From Pseudomonas viridiflava (lineage in GTDB: Bacteria; Pseudomonadota; Gammaproteobacteria; Pseudomonadales; Pseudomonadaceae), in the NCBI RefSeq assembly GCF_900573885.1, contig NZ_UPSE01000493.1, positions 248,001 to 312,000 on the forward strand: a DNA stretch of 64,000 nt, given 5' to 3'. This document shows positions 45,965 to 56,053 of the stretch, in pieces; the first letter of the stretch is position 1, and each line of letters begins with the position of its first letter. The notes beneath the pieces were generated by a model. It was not told where the DNA came from, made no database searches, and was given only the letters and a program-made list of their open reading frames with translations. A program made the position numbers and the translations under genes.

Positions 45965-46258
45965 ATGAAGCTTCGTCCTCTGCATGACCGCGTCGTCATC
46001 CGTCGCAGCGAAGAAGAAACCAAAACCGCTGGTGGCATCGTTCTGCCAGGCTCGGCCGCTGAAAAGCCGAACCGTGGCGAGATCCTCGCTGTAGGCACCG
46101 GCCGCGTGCTGGACAACGGCGAAGTGCGCCCACTGGCCGTTAAAGTCGGCGACAAAGTGGTGTTTGGCCCTTACTCGGGCAGCAACACCATCAAGGTTGA
46201 TGGCGAAGACCTGCTGGTCATGAGCGAGAACGAAATCCTGGCCGTTGTTGAAGGCTGA
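45965..46258 (+). CDS. groES: Co-chaperonin GroES
   Basis: Ten-kDa heptameric lid of the GroEL cage. The 97-residue product has [13 protein letters not shown], the mobile loop [20 protein letters not shown] and the C-terminal [13 protein letters not shown]. The ATG at 45965 follows TTGGGAGAG. It lies 57 bases before groEL in one operon. Confidence 0.98.
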   Translation: MKLRPLHDRVVIRRSEEETKTAGGIVLPGSAAEKPNRGEILAVGTGRVLDNGEVRPLAVKVGDKVVFGPYSGSNTIKVDGEDLLVMSENEILAVVEG

Positions 46259-46303
46259 TTTCCCGCTCCGTTGCTACCACTTGCGTTAACGAAACGAATT
46301 TGA

Positions 46304-47959
<1,656 letters not shown>

Positions 47960-47972
47960 TAGCTGTTGCCGT

Positions 47973-48002
47973 AAAAAACCCCGCCTTGTGCGGGGTTTTT
48001 TT
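47973..48002 (+). terminator. Terminator after groEL
   Basis: AAAAAACCCCGC-cttgt-GCGGGGTTTTTTT hairpin, 13 bases after the groEL stop. Confidence 0.9.
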
Positions 48003-48010
48003 ATGGCTTC

Positions 48011-48130
48011 TGCGAGCTCCGGGCCGTCGGTCATGCTGCGTTGCGTCCTCGCTTTTAATGCTCACGTACTGCAGTACGCTGCGCTTAAAAGCTGCGGGGC
48101 GCCTTGCTTGACCTTAGTCCCGAAGCTCGC
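48011..48130. repeat. Long palindromic intergenic element, copy 3
   Basis: Core at 48059-48084, identical to copies 1 and 2; stem GCTTTTAA / TTAAAAGC as in copy 2; outer arm GCGAGCTCCGGG / CCCGAAGCTCGC, unlike either other copy. It follows the groEL terminator, between convergent genes. Confidence 0.85.
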
Positions 48131-48147
48131 GATCGGCGTCGCCAAGG

Positions 48148-48225
48148 TTCGCCAGCAAGCTGGCTCCTACAAACAAAAACCGCGTCACACGCAGATGTCT
48201 TTGTAGGAGCGACCTTGGTCGCGAA
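48148..48225. repeat. REP pair, tail-to-tail, with two different stems
   Basis: TTCGCCAGCAAGCTGGCTCC (48148) and GTAGGAGCGACCTTGGTCGC (48203): the same two stem types as the pair at 26348, in reversed arrangement. Confidence 0.75.
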
Positions 48226-48242
48226 GCTTTTGATTGTGCATG

Positions 48243-48980
48243 TCAGGTGTTCTGCCCAATCACCGCGTGCGGTAAATCCTCTTTGGCAGGCCTATACAAC
48301 ACCGCCCAATACGACCCCAAACAAATCAACCAACAAAACACCGCCGTCCACAGGTTGTGGGAGAAGAAGTGCGCGCCTTGCAGCATGCGGCTTACGGAGA
48401 AGACCGTGCCGAGTGTGAGGGCGAAGATGAAACCGGCGCGGGCCAGCCGGGGGCGGCGGTCGCGCCAGACGAAGTACAGGGCAAATAAGGTGAAGCCCGC
48501 AGCGGCGTGGCCTCCGGGCCAGCAGCGGCCGGGTTTGTCGGTGGCGGGGCGGTGGCTGAGCAGAGGGCTGTAGATTTCCTGCCCGCCGAACTGGCTCAGG
48601 CTCCAGGGGCACTGCACGGCGGTGACCGCTTTCATGGGGGTGACGAAGCTGGTGGAGAGGCCCATCGCCAGAACCAGGTAACCCAGTTCTCGCCGCATCG
48701 GTTTCAGCCGGCTTATAAAGAAGCTGCCGGCGAAGCCGAGAATGGCCAGCACGGCGAAGGCGATCACGGCTTGTTTCGCGCGGTCGTGCAGGATGTCTTC
48801 GAGAAATGCGCTGTGTTTTCCTGCGAAACCGACGCCGGGTGTGTACATCAGATTGGCCAGGGCGAAGTCCAGTCGGGTGGGTTCGATCAGCAGCAGCAAC
48901 GCGGCGATGACCAGCGGTATTCCCAAGGCAATGCCGAAGTTTAGGCGAGGCGAGAAAGCGGAGAGTGGAGTCGACGACAT
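48243..48980 (-). CDS. PAP2-family membrane phosphatase
   Basis: Integral membrane phosphatase of 245 residues with about five to six helices. Catalytic blocks: PGRCWPGGHAAAGF (the PSGH-like motif) and SRMLQGAHFFSHNLW (the S-R-x5-H-x3 motif with nucleophile His). An upstream MKAVTAVQCPWSLSQFGG block is typical of one PAP2 subgroup. Such enzymes remove phosphate from undecaprenyl pyrophosphate, lipid A or phosphatidic acid; which one cannot be read here. It is divergent from colR, suggesting an envelope lipid role. The ATG at 48980 is preferred over the codon at 49013. Confidence 0.87.
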   Translation of the reverse strand: MSSTPLSAFSPRLNFGIALGIPLVIAALLLLIEPTRLDFALANLMYTPGVGFAGKHSAFLEDILHDRAKQAVIAFAVLAILGFAGSFFISRLKPMRRELGYLVLAMGLSTSFVTPMKAVTAVQCPWSLSQFGGQEIYSPLLSHRPATDKPGRCWPGGHAAAGFTLFALYFVWRDRRPRLARAGFIFALTLGTVFSVSRMLQGAHFFSHNLWTAVFCWLICLGSYWAVLYRPAKEDLPHAVIGQNT

Positions 48981-49143
48981 GCTGAGCCCAAGCGTAGCGA
49001 AAGGAGCCTGCATGCTCCTGTTGCGGCCGTCAGCAGGGCGTCAAGTTGCCGTGAAAAAATCGTGAAAGCCGCTTCAATCAGTGAATGTTGCGGTAATGTC
49101 GCCCCCCAAGACGTACCCGTAGCACCCGCCTCAAGGAACACCC

Positions 49144-49827
49144 ATGCGCATTCTGATTGTTGAAGACAACCGCGACATCCTCGCCAACCTCGCTGATTAC
49201 CTGGGCATGAAAGGCTACAGCGTCGACTGCGCGCAGGACGGGTTGTCAGGCTTGCATCTGGCCGCCACCGAGCATTACGACCTGATCGTGCTCGACATCA
49301 TGATGCCCGGCATGGACGGCTACACCCTCTGCAAGCGCCTGCGAGAAGACGCGCGCCGCGATACGCCGGTGATCATGCTCACCGCCCGCGACCAACTGGA
49401 TGACCGCTTGCAAGGTTTCCGCTCCGGCGCGGACGATTACCTGCTCAAGCCCTTCGCATTGTCGGAACTGGCCGCGCGCATTGAGGCGGTTCTGCGCCGC
49501 AGCCAGGGTGGCGGCAAACGCATTCTGCAAGTGGCCGATCTGGTCTACGACCTGGATACCCTGCAAGTGAGCCGCGCTGGGAAAACGCTCAAACTCAACC
49601 CCATCGGCCTAAAGCTGCTCGCCGCGCTGATGCAGAAAAGTCCGCACGTGCTGCGCCGCGAAGTACTGGAAGAAGCGCTTTGGGGCGATGATTGCCCGGA
49701 CAGCGACAGCCTGCGCAGCCACATTCATCAGCTGCGTCAGGTGATCGACAAGCCATTCGAGTTGCCGCTGCTGCAAACCGTGCACGGCGTGGGCTATCGC
49801 CTGGCGGAAGTCACCGATGGAGTTTAA
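49144..49827 (+). CDS. colR: Response regulator ColR
   Basis: OmpR-family regulator of 227 residues: receiver domain with Asp51 (LIVLDIMMPGMDG) and the conserved Lys in LKPFALSELAARI, then a winged helix (LKLNPIGLKLLAALMQKSP, VHGVGYRLAE). Length and sequence closely match the ColR of P. fluorescens as I remember it. ColR controls outer-membrane maintenance, root colonisation and zinc/iron tolerance. It overlaps colS by 11 bases. Confidence 0.92.
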   Translation: MRILIVEDNRDILANLADYLGMKGYSVDCAQDGLSGLHLAATEHYDLIVLDIMMPGMDGYTLCKRLREDARRDTPVIMLTARDQLDDRLQGFRSGADDYLLKPFALSELAARIEAVLRRSQGGGKRILQVADLVYDLDTLQVSRAGKTLKLNPIGLKLLAALMQKSPHVLRREVLEEALWGDDCPDSDSLRSHIHQLRQVIDKPFELPLLQTVHGVGYRLAEVTDGV

Positions 49828-51097
49828 GCAAAGCCTTTCACGCCGCATCGTAATCGCGTTTGTGTTGATGACCACCCTGGTAGCAGCGGCCTTTGCCATC
49901 GGCATTTATATGGCCGTGCACATGCTGGAGGAAAAGCTGATTTCCGGCGTGCTCAGCGGCGACCTCGACCGCCTGCTGCACATGGACAACATGGATGAAT
50001 GGCGCACCCGTCCTGAGCCCGACCAACTGTTTTACTTTTCCGGCGGCCATGGCGACTTCGCCCTGCCGGATTACCTCACCGGCATGACGCCTGGCTTCCA
50101 TGAAATCTTCCGGGAAGACTCGTCGTATCACGCCTTTGTGCGCGTGGTAGCGGGGCAGGAATATGTATTGCTGCAAGACCAGAGCGAGTTCGAAGAACGC
50201 GAGCGCACGCTCTACACCACGGTGTGGATCGGCTTTGTGCTGTGCGTGGCGCTGGCGGTGTTGCTCGGGCAATTTCTCGCGCGCAAGGTGATCGAGCCGG
50301 TGTCGCGGCTCTCGCGGCAGGTGCGTCACCCTGACCAGTTGTTGTCGATGGCGCCGCCTTTGGCGCCAAACTATGCCGCCGATGAAGTCGGTCAGTTGGC
50401 AGCGTCGTTCGACACCACACTGGGCTTGCTGCGCCATGCCCTGACCCGCGAGCGCCTGTTTACCAGCGACGTCAGCCACGAGTTGCGCACGCCTTTGATG
50501 GTGCTCGCCAGCTCATGTGAATTGCTGCTGGAAAACCCCAACCTCGACGACCGTGCCCGCGCGCAGGTGCAGCGGATATTCCGTGCCTGTGAAGACATGC
50601 GCGCGCTGGTGCAAACCTTCTTCCTGCTGGCTCGCGCGCAAAACACCGATGTCAGCCAGATTCCGACCATCAGTGTCGAAAGCGCGGCGTGTGAGTTGCT
50701 CGAGCAGTGGCGCAAGCCCATCGAAGGCAAGGGGCTGACCCTGGACTACCGCGCGGAACAGGTGATACCCGGCGAGTTCAACGCCACCCATTTACGCACC
50801 GTGATGAGCAACCTGCTGCGCAACGCGCTGCATTACACCGACAGCGGTCATATCAGCCTCACGCTGGTGGCCGATGGTTTCGAGGTGGAAGACAGCGGCG
50901 TCGGTATTCCGGAGGAGCAGCGCGAGGCCGTATTCCAGCCGTTCGTGCGTGGCGATAGTCAGCGCGGCGACGGTTTGGGGCTCGGGTTGTCGCTGGTGCA
51001 ACGTATTTGTGCAAGCCAGGGCTGGGAAGTCAGTCTGCATCCGGCGCAGCCAAGAGGGTGCCGGTTCAAGGTGGTGCTGGTGCAGCCCGCGAGCTAA
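49817..51097 (+). CDS. colS: Sensor histidine kinase ColS
   Basis: Inner-membrane kinase of 426 residues: helix 1 (about 10-33), periplasmic loop (34-131), helix 2 (132-153), HAMP-like linker, HisKA with His221 (SDVSHELRTPLMV) and ATPase domain (NLLRNALHYTDSG, VEDSGVGIPEEQ, GLGLGLSLVQRI). P. putida ColS senses excess zinc and ferric iron through periplasmic Glu/His residues; here an ExxE pair (Glu126, Glu129), His35 and HE at 95-96 are available. The start lies inside the colR end. Confidence 0.92.
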   Translation: MEFKQSLSRRIVIAFVLMTTLVAAAFAIGIYMAVHMLEEKLISGVLSGDLDRLLHMDNMDEWRTRPEPDQLFYFSGGHGDFALPDYLTGMTPGFHEIFREDSSYHAFVRVVAGQEYVLLQDQSEFEERERTLYTTVWIGFVLCVALAVLLGQFLARKVIEPVSRLSRQVRHPDQLLSMAPPLAPNYAADEVGQLAASFDTTLGLLRHALTRERLFTSDVSHELRTPLMVLASSCELLLENPNLDDRARAQVQRIFRACEDMRALVQTFFLLARAQNTDVSQIPTISVESAACELLEQWRKPIEGKGLTLDYRAEQVIPGEFNATHLRTVMSNLLRNALHYTDSGHISLTLVADGFEVEDSGVGIPEEQREAVFQPFVRGDSQRGDGLGLGLSLVQRICASQGWEVSLHPAQPRGCRFKVVLVQPAS

Positions 51098-51305
51098 AAG
51101 GGCTGTCGCTTGATAGTCGTAAGTTGGCCGACGTTCGGTAGGAATTTTCGGAACTTGGCCTCCATTGTGCAGACAAAGGCTGCTACATTCGTCGTCGGTC
51201 GAGCCCTACAAGAACTCACTCGACCGCGTCAGCGCCTTCCCAGGCCTCAAGGATATGGTCGCCCACGGGTGACAGTTTTCTATCTTCTGTACAGGACATT
51301 CCCGC

Positions 51306-52007
51306 ATGACATTAGCGCTGCACTCGCCGGCTCCCGGTTTGTTTGAACAATGGTGGCAACAACAGGGCGAGTGGGTTGAAGAACCCAATAGCAGACGCGG
51401 TGGTGTCAGCGGTGTGCAACGAATTCATGATCGCGACGGCAGCTTGCTCTATGCCAAGCGCCAGGTCGGCCACATCTATCACAGCTTCCTGCACCCGTTC
51501 GGCCGCCCCACGGTGCTGCGTGAAGTGAAGGCCCTGACCAGTTTTGCCCGGCTGGGCATCAACGTGCCGCAAGTGGTGTATTGCGGCGCCGAGCGCGATG
51601 CCGACAACGCCTGGCGTGCCTTGCTGATCACCGCCGAGTTGAAAGGGTTTATCGAAATAAACCACTGGCACGCTGACGGCGGTCGCGAACGCCACGGCGA
51701 AGCGTTTCACCAGCGGGTGATGGAAGCCGTCGGCGCAATGATTGCGCGCATGAACAATGCCCGTTGGCAGCACAACTGCCTGTATTCCAAGCACGTATTC
51801 ATCCGCGTGGAAGGCGAGGGTGAGCAGGCCACATTTGAAGTGGGCATGCTCGATCTGGAGAAATCCCGTCGTCGACTGACCCGTCGCCAAGCCGCTCGTC
51901 ACGATCTGCGTCAATTGCGCCGCCATTCGTCGTGGAGTTCAGCAGACTGGCAGCATGTTATCTATGGTCATTCCACGGCGTTTGGCAGCGCTATCAAAGG
52001 GTTGTGA
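51306..52007 (+). CDS. inaA: InaA/WapQ-type lipopolysaccharide kinase family protein
   Basis: Protein of 233 residues of the Kdo/WaaP kinase-like family, which phosphorylates sugars of the LPS inner core. The N-lobe shows SLLYAKRQVGHIYHSFLHPFG with the lysine, followed by LREVKALTSFARLGINVPQVVY, and the C-lobe has LYSKHVFIRVE and the metal-binding MLDLEKSRRRL. P. aeruginosa PA4378 InaA and the WapQ gene controlled by ColRS in P. fluorescens and P. putida sit in this neighbourhood. It is separated from colS by 208 bases, so it probably has its own promoter. Confidence 0.88.
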   Translation: MTLALHSPAPGLFEQWWQQQGEWVEEPNSRRGGVSGVQRIHDRDGSLLYAKRQVGHIYHSFLHPFGRPTVLREVKALTSFARLGINVPQVVYCGAERDADNAWRALLITAELKGFIEINHWHADGGRERHGEAFHQRVMEAVGAMIARMNNARWQHNCLYSKHVFIRVEGEGEQATFEVGMLDLEKSRRRLTRRQAARHDLRQLRRHSSWSSADWQHVIYGHSTAFGSAIKGL

Positions 52008-52008
52008 C

Positions 52009-52230
52009 ATGAAGCTAGATATTGCACGAGGTGTATTCCTCATTGGCGCACTGGGTGTGGCCTCTCTCGCGGCAGCGGCCTGGCATGAACCGGGCCCCGA
52101 AGTTCTGCATTCGGCGTCGGCCGCCAAGCAGTGTTCGATGCCGGCAAAATTAAAGTCGTCGGTGGCGGTTCGGCCGGATCAGGATTTGCTCTTGCTGATG
52201 TTTGGTCTGGCGCAAGGCGGCACGCGTTAA
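52009..52230 (+). CDS. Small secreted protein of unknown function
   Basis: 73 residues, beginning one base after the inaA stop. The N-terminus is a signal peptide or single membrane helix (DIARGVFLIGALGVASLAAAA, then WHEPGPE). The mature part is about 48 residues with one cysteine (KQCSMPAKLKSSVAV) and a hydrophobic LLLLMFGLAQGG tail. I do not recognise the family. Coupling to inaA suggests an envelope role. A coding reading is supported by the position and signal peptide but not proven. Confidence 0.6.
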   Translation: MKLDIARGVFLIGALGVASLAAAAWHEPGPEVLHSASAAKQCSMPAKLKSSVAVRPDQDLLLLMFGLAQGGTR

Positions 52231-52245
52231 CCGCTCCCGCTCTCT

Positions 52246-52318
52246 GTAGGAGCGGCTTTAGCCGCGATTGCCGGCACGAGCAGCGCGGCTATAGGCGTTT
52301 CGCCCAGCCGCTCCCACA
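52246..52318. repeat. REP with decayed partner
   Basis: GTAGGAGCGGCTTTAGCCGC at 52246 and a degenerate inverted partner (52281-52318) whose stem has acquired an insertion. Confidence 0.6.
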
Positions 52319-52416
52319 AGGTTTTGATGGGTCCGGGCATCGCCCCGCAGGTCGCGCTTGCGGGCGTCGTGGCTTATCATTAGCCACCTAACGACACTCG
52401 CCCGGTTCCGCTCTCC

Positions 52417-53358
52417 ATGTTCGCGATCATCGCCGCCACCTTCGGCATCACCATGCCGGTGTTTGCCATGTTGTTTCTCGGCGTTTTCCTCAAACGCCTG
52501 GCGCTGATCGACAGCCACTTCATCAATACTGCCTCGGCGCTGGTGTTCAACGTCACCATGCCGGTCATGCTGTTTCTCGCGATTATTCACGCCGACCTCA
52601 GCACTGCGATGCAGCCTGCCGTGCTCGGCTATTTCGTGCTGGCCACCGTGGTGGGCTTTCTGGTGGCGTGGGGCTGGGCGATCTGGCGGGTGCCCGTGGC
52701 AGATCGCGGCATCTACACCCAGGGCGCGTTTCGCGGTAACAACGGCATTATCGGGCTGGCGCTGGCCACCAGCCTTTATGGCGATTACGGGCTGTCGCTC
52801 GGCGGCATTCTGGCCGGCGTGGTTATCCTTTCCTACAACAGCCTTTCGGCCATCGTGCTGGCGATCTACAGCCCCAGCGCCAAATCTGATGTGTGGAGCA
52901 TCAGCAAAAGCATCATCTGCAACCCGCTCATCATTGGCGTGTTGTCGGCCATTCCCTTTGCTTACTGGAAAATTCCGCTGCCGGCCTGGCTGACGACTTC
53001 CGGCGAATACCTGGCGCAACTGACGTTGCCGCTGGCGCTGATCTGCATTGGCGGCACCCTGTCGCTGGCCTCGTTGCGCAAGAGCGGGGCGCTGGCCGTC
53101 AGTGCCAGCATGATGAAGATGGTCTGGCTGCCGATTCTTTCCACCGCCGGCGCGTTCGCCTTTGGCTTTCGCGGCGCTGATCTGGGCGTGCTGTTCCTCT
53201 ACTTTGCCAGCCCGACGGCGGCGGCCAGTTTTGTCATGGCCAAGGCTGCGAATGGCAACCACGAACTGGCGGCGGCGATCATTGTCATCACCACGCTGGT
53301 GGCTGCGATTACTACCAATATCGGTATCGTTTTCCTGCAGTGGGGCGGTTGGATGTAA
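52417..53358 (+). CDS. AEC family transporter
   Basis: Auxin-efflux-carrier-type permease of 313 residues and ten predicted helices in two five-helix halves. Helix 1 (ITMPVFAMLFLGVFLKRL), the broken-helix region NVTMPVMLFLAII, the QGAFRGNNGIIGLALA segment and the matching ASPTAAASFVMAKAANGNHELAA in the second half are family signatures. Bacterial members carry dicarboxylates such as malonate; the substrate here is unknown. It precedes the mag operon but is separated from it by 120 bases. Confidence 0.88.
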   Translation: MFAIIAATFGITMPVFAMLFLGVFLKRLALIDSHFINTASALVFNVTMPVMLFLAIIHADLSTAMQPAVLGYFVLATVVGFLVAWGWAIWRVPVADRGIYTQGAFRGNNGIIGLALATSLYGDYGLSLGGILAGVVILSYNSLSAIVLAIYSPSAKSDVWSISKSIICNPLIIGVLSAIPFAYWKIPLPAWLTTSGEYLAQLTLPLALICIGGTLSLASLRKSGALAVSASMMKMVWLPILSTAGAFAFGFRGADLGVLFLYFASPTAAASFVMAKAANGNHELAAAIIVITTLVAAITTNIGIVFLQWGGWM

Positions 53359-53439
53359 GCCGCCGACCATGGCCGGTGTGAGCCATTTGGTAACTCTTAC
53401 AAATTGTGTCGCAAGGTCATTGTCAGGCACCTGAGCTAG

Positions 53440-53472
53440 GGATACCTTTGCCGCCTCCCGCGCGCTAAAGGA
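53440..53472 (+). promoter_or_regulatory. GGA motifs in the magA leader
   Basis: Two GGA triplets precede magA: one in AGGGATAC (53440) and one in the ribosome-binding site AAAGGATT (53470). The spacing and position would allow RsmA/CsrA binding, as the mag operon of P. aeruginosa is under RetS/Rsm control. Only suggestive. Confidence 0.3.
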
Positions 53473-53478
53473 TTACGC

Positions 53479-54267
53479 ATGCGCTCCCTGTTGTTGTTCT
53501 GCCTGGCCGCTTTCTGTGCGTGCGCCGTGGCTGAACCTTCTGCTGACTTGCAAACCCCGGTCGCCGGCTGGCGATACTCCGGACTGCTTGAGCGTGCCGA
53601 CGAGGCGCGCGTGGCGTACCCGACGCCGCCGATTGACCGTGGCGCCCAGCGCGGTCGCACCCTTATTCAAGGCACCCTGAAAAACCTGCAAGGCAGCGGT
53701 CAGCCCCATCGTCTGGTGGTCAACGGCAATCCGCTGCCGCTGTACACCGACGAGGAAGGCCGCTTCGTGCGCCCCTACAACCTGGGCGCCGGCTCCAACA
53801 GCGTGGAAGTGGTGAGTGGCGACGGCCAGTCGCTTAAGCGCGTGCAGTTTTACGAAGCCAATAACAGCAAGACGCCCGCGCAGGTGCGTATCGCCCTGGG
53901 CTGGGACGACCCCAAGGCCGAACTCGACCTGCACGTGGTAACCCCGGACGGCCAGCACGCTTTCTGGGCCGACCCGGTGATGAGCAATGGCGGCGGTCTG
54001 GACACTGACAGCGTCGACGGCCCCGGCCCCGAGATGTTCACCATGACCGCGCCGCTGCACGGCCGTTATCTGGTGTTCGTCAATTACTGGGGCAACCTCA
54101 ACAACCAGGGCTACAACTTCGACGAAGGCAGTAACCAGAACGAAGTGATCACCGCGCAAATAAACCTGGTGTTCAACGAAAACACGCCGAACGAAAAACG
54201 CGAGACCTTTATCGTGCCGTTGCGCGGTATTGGCGATCTGCAACTGATCAAGTCATTCAACTATTGA
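53479..54267 (+). CDS. magA: MagA: secreted DUF2135 (YfaP-like) protein
   Basis: Periplasmic 262-residue protein with a signal peptide (LLFCLAAFCACAVA). An N-terminal LQTPVAGWRYSG segment leads to an Ig-like domain (LIQGTLKNLQGSGQPHRLVV, GAGSNSVEVVSGDGQ) and a DUF2135 domain with the acidic ELDLHVVTPDG strand and LVFVNYWGN. First of six genes matching P. aeruginosa magA-F, where MagA, MagB and MagF form a membrane complex with the macroglobulin MagD. Its paralogue MagF ends the operon. Confidence 0.88.
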   Translation: MRSLLLFCLAAFCACAVAEPSADLQTPVAGWRYSGLLERADEARVAYPTPPIDRGAQRGRTLIQGTLKNLQGSGQPHRLVVNGNPLPLYTDEEGRFVRPYNLGAGSNSVEVVSGDGQSLKRVQFYEANNSKTPAQVRIALGWDDPKAELDLHVVTPDGQHAFWADPVMSNGGGLDTDSVDGPGPEMFTMTAPLHGRYLVFVNYWGNLNNQGYNFDEGSNQNEVITAQINLVFNENTPNEKRETFIVPLRGIGDLQLIKSFNY

Positions 54268-54328
54268 GCTAGCGCCCGCACTCGGCGCCCTGCTAACAGC
54301 GCCGAACGGACGAATTGGGGTTTCATAC

Positions 54329-56053
54329 ATGAGCGATAACACCACCCAGAACGGGGAAACCGGTTCCACGGAAGGCAAAGCCGGGCGCAAGCGTCGCGTG
54401 CTCATCGCCCTGGCGGTTGCCGTGCCGCTGGCCGCCGGTGCCGGTGTGCTTGGCTGGTTGCAGCAGAACATGGCGCCGCCGCGCACGCTGGCCGAAGCCA
54501 CTGAATTGCAGCTCGACCTGCAGCACCCACAGGTGCTGATCGAGAGCGAATCGCTGAGCCGTCTGCCCAAAGACCTGCTGGCCGTGCCGCTGCTGCGCGA
54601 CACCCTCACCGAAGACCTGGTGTTCTATTACGAAGCCAACCCCGATCGCCTCGGCCTCACCGGCAGCCTGCGTCGCATCATCTACGAGCACGACCTGCAG
54701 TTGCAGGACACCCTGCTCGAGCAGTTGCTCGACCAACCGGCCCAGGTTGCCCTGTGGCGCGGTGCCGACGGCAAGCTGAAGAACTTCGTGGTGCTGATGG
54801 AACGCGGTGGTCTGGCACGTTTGCTGGAGCCGCTGGCCCACGTCGCCACCGACGATACCCAACTGCGCAAAGTGGCTGAGCTGCAAGTGGATGGCGACGC
54901 CGTGCCTCTGTATCGCCTGCGCTACAACGGCGAGCGCGCGCTGCTGTTCGCCAGCTACGGCGACAAGCTGGTCATGCTCTCCAACCCGAGCATGCTGCTG
55001 GAAGGCGACTTCGACGGCGCCAACCTGGGCAAGGGCGCCACCGAAGCCGTGGAAGCCATGCTCAATGGCGACACCGTGTTCACCGAAGGCTTTGGCCTGA
55101 AAGAACGTGGCGAACTCAAACAGCGTATTTCCCTGGGCAGCGACTACGTTGCCATGGGCTATCAGCGCTTTATTCCGAGCTTTGCCGGGTTGCGTTTCGA
55201 GATGGACGGCGCCGGCTGGCACAGCTTCCTGGCCCTGAACGACAGCGACGAAAAGACCAACCTCGACTTCAACCCCATCTGGCGCGCCATGCCCATGGGC
55301 GCCAGCGCCTGCGTGGCCTTGCCCGTGGCGCCGACCGTGCACGAAAAAATGCTCGCCAAGGTCGGCGCCCAGCCAGAGGTCGCCAGGCAACTGGCAGAGC
55401 ACATGACCGGTGCCGCCGGCCTGTGCTGGTATCCGAATTCGCGCCTGCACAGCCCGTTGCTGGTCGGCCAACTCGACGACAAAGCCGGCACCAACCTGGA
55501 CGAGAATCTTGGCAAGTTGTTCGGCTCGGTGATCGGCGCGTGGGAAGCCAACGTAGAAGGCGGCATCTTCCCGCTGAGCGATGAAACCCGCGAAGACGGC
55601 ACCCATGTCTGGCAGCGCGAAGTCAGCTCCAATTTCGGTCAATACCCGATCAGCGAAGCCGAAGTGCCGGACGCCATGGCCGCCAGCGGGTTCTTCCGCG
55701 TCAGCATGGCGCGTCAGGGCTCGACGCTGCTGTTCTCGCTGGACGACAGCATCGTCAACAAAGGCCTCGACGCGCTTAACAAACGCTTCCCGCCGCTGGC
55801 CGACGTGTTGCCCAAGGACGCGGTAGTGCCGGCGTATCTGGCGCCGTCCACGCTCTCGGCCTTGTTTGAACAGGAAACCCTCGACGCGCTGCCAAGCGAC
55901 ATCGAACCGGTATTCCGCAATGCCGCGCAAACGCTGTTGCTGCCCAAACTGAAAGCATTGGCCGGGCACAGCAATTACGCCCTGACCTTACCGGCCGACG
56001 CTGCGCCGGACTCCAACTGGCAGTGGCTGCCACTGGAGTGGCGTTCGCTGTGA
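54329..56053 (+). CDS. magB: MagB: membrane-anchored DUF2138 (YfaA-like) protein
   Basis: 574-residue protein: a polar N-terminus, one membrane helix ([20 protein letters not shown], about residues 24-43) and a large periplasmic domain of the DUF2138 family. No catalytic motif stands out. In P. aeruginosa MagB co-purifies with MagD and is likely its inner-membrane anchor; E. coli YfaA is the counterpart in the yfa cluster. The stop overlaps the magC start by four bases (GTGA). Confidence 0.87.
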   Translation: MSDNTTQNGETGSTEGKAGRKRRVLIALAVAVPLAAGAGVLGWLQQNMAPPRTLAEATELQLDLQHPQVLIESESLSRLPKDLLAVPLLRDTLTEDLVFYYEANPDRLGLTGSLRRIIYEHDLQLQDTLLEQLLDQPAQVALWRGADGKLKNFVVLMERGGLARLLEPLAHVATDDTQLRKVAELQVDGDAVPLYRLRYNGERALLFASYGDKLVMLSNPSMLLEGDFDGANLGKGATEAVEAMLNGDTVFTEGFGLKERGELKQRISLGSDYVAMGYQRFIPSFAGLRFEMDGAGWHSFLALNDSDEKTNLDFNPIWRAMPMGASACVALPVAPTVHEKMLAKVGAQPEVARQLAEHMTGAAGLCWYPNSRLHSPLLVGQLDDKAGTNLDENLGKLFGSVIGAWEANVEGGIFPLSDETREDGTHVWQREVSSNFGQYPISEAEVPDAMAASGFFRVSMARQGSTLLFSLDDSIVNKGLDALNKRFPPLADVLPKDAVVPAYLAPSTLSALFEQETLDALPSDIEPVFRNAAQTLLLPKLKALAGHSNYALTLPADAAPDSNWQWLPLEWRSL

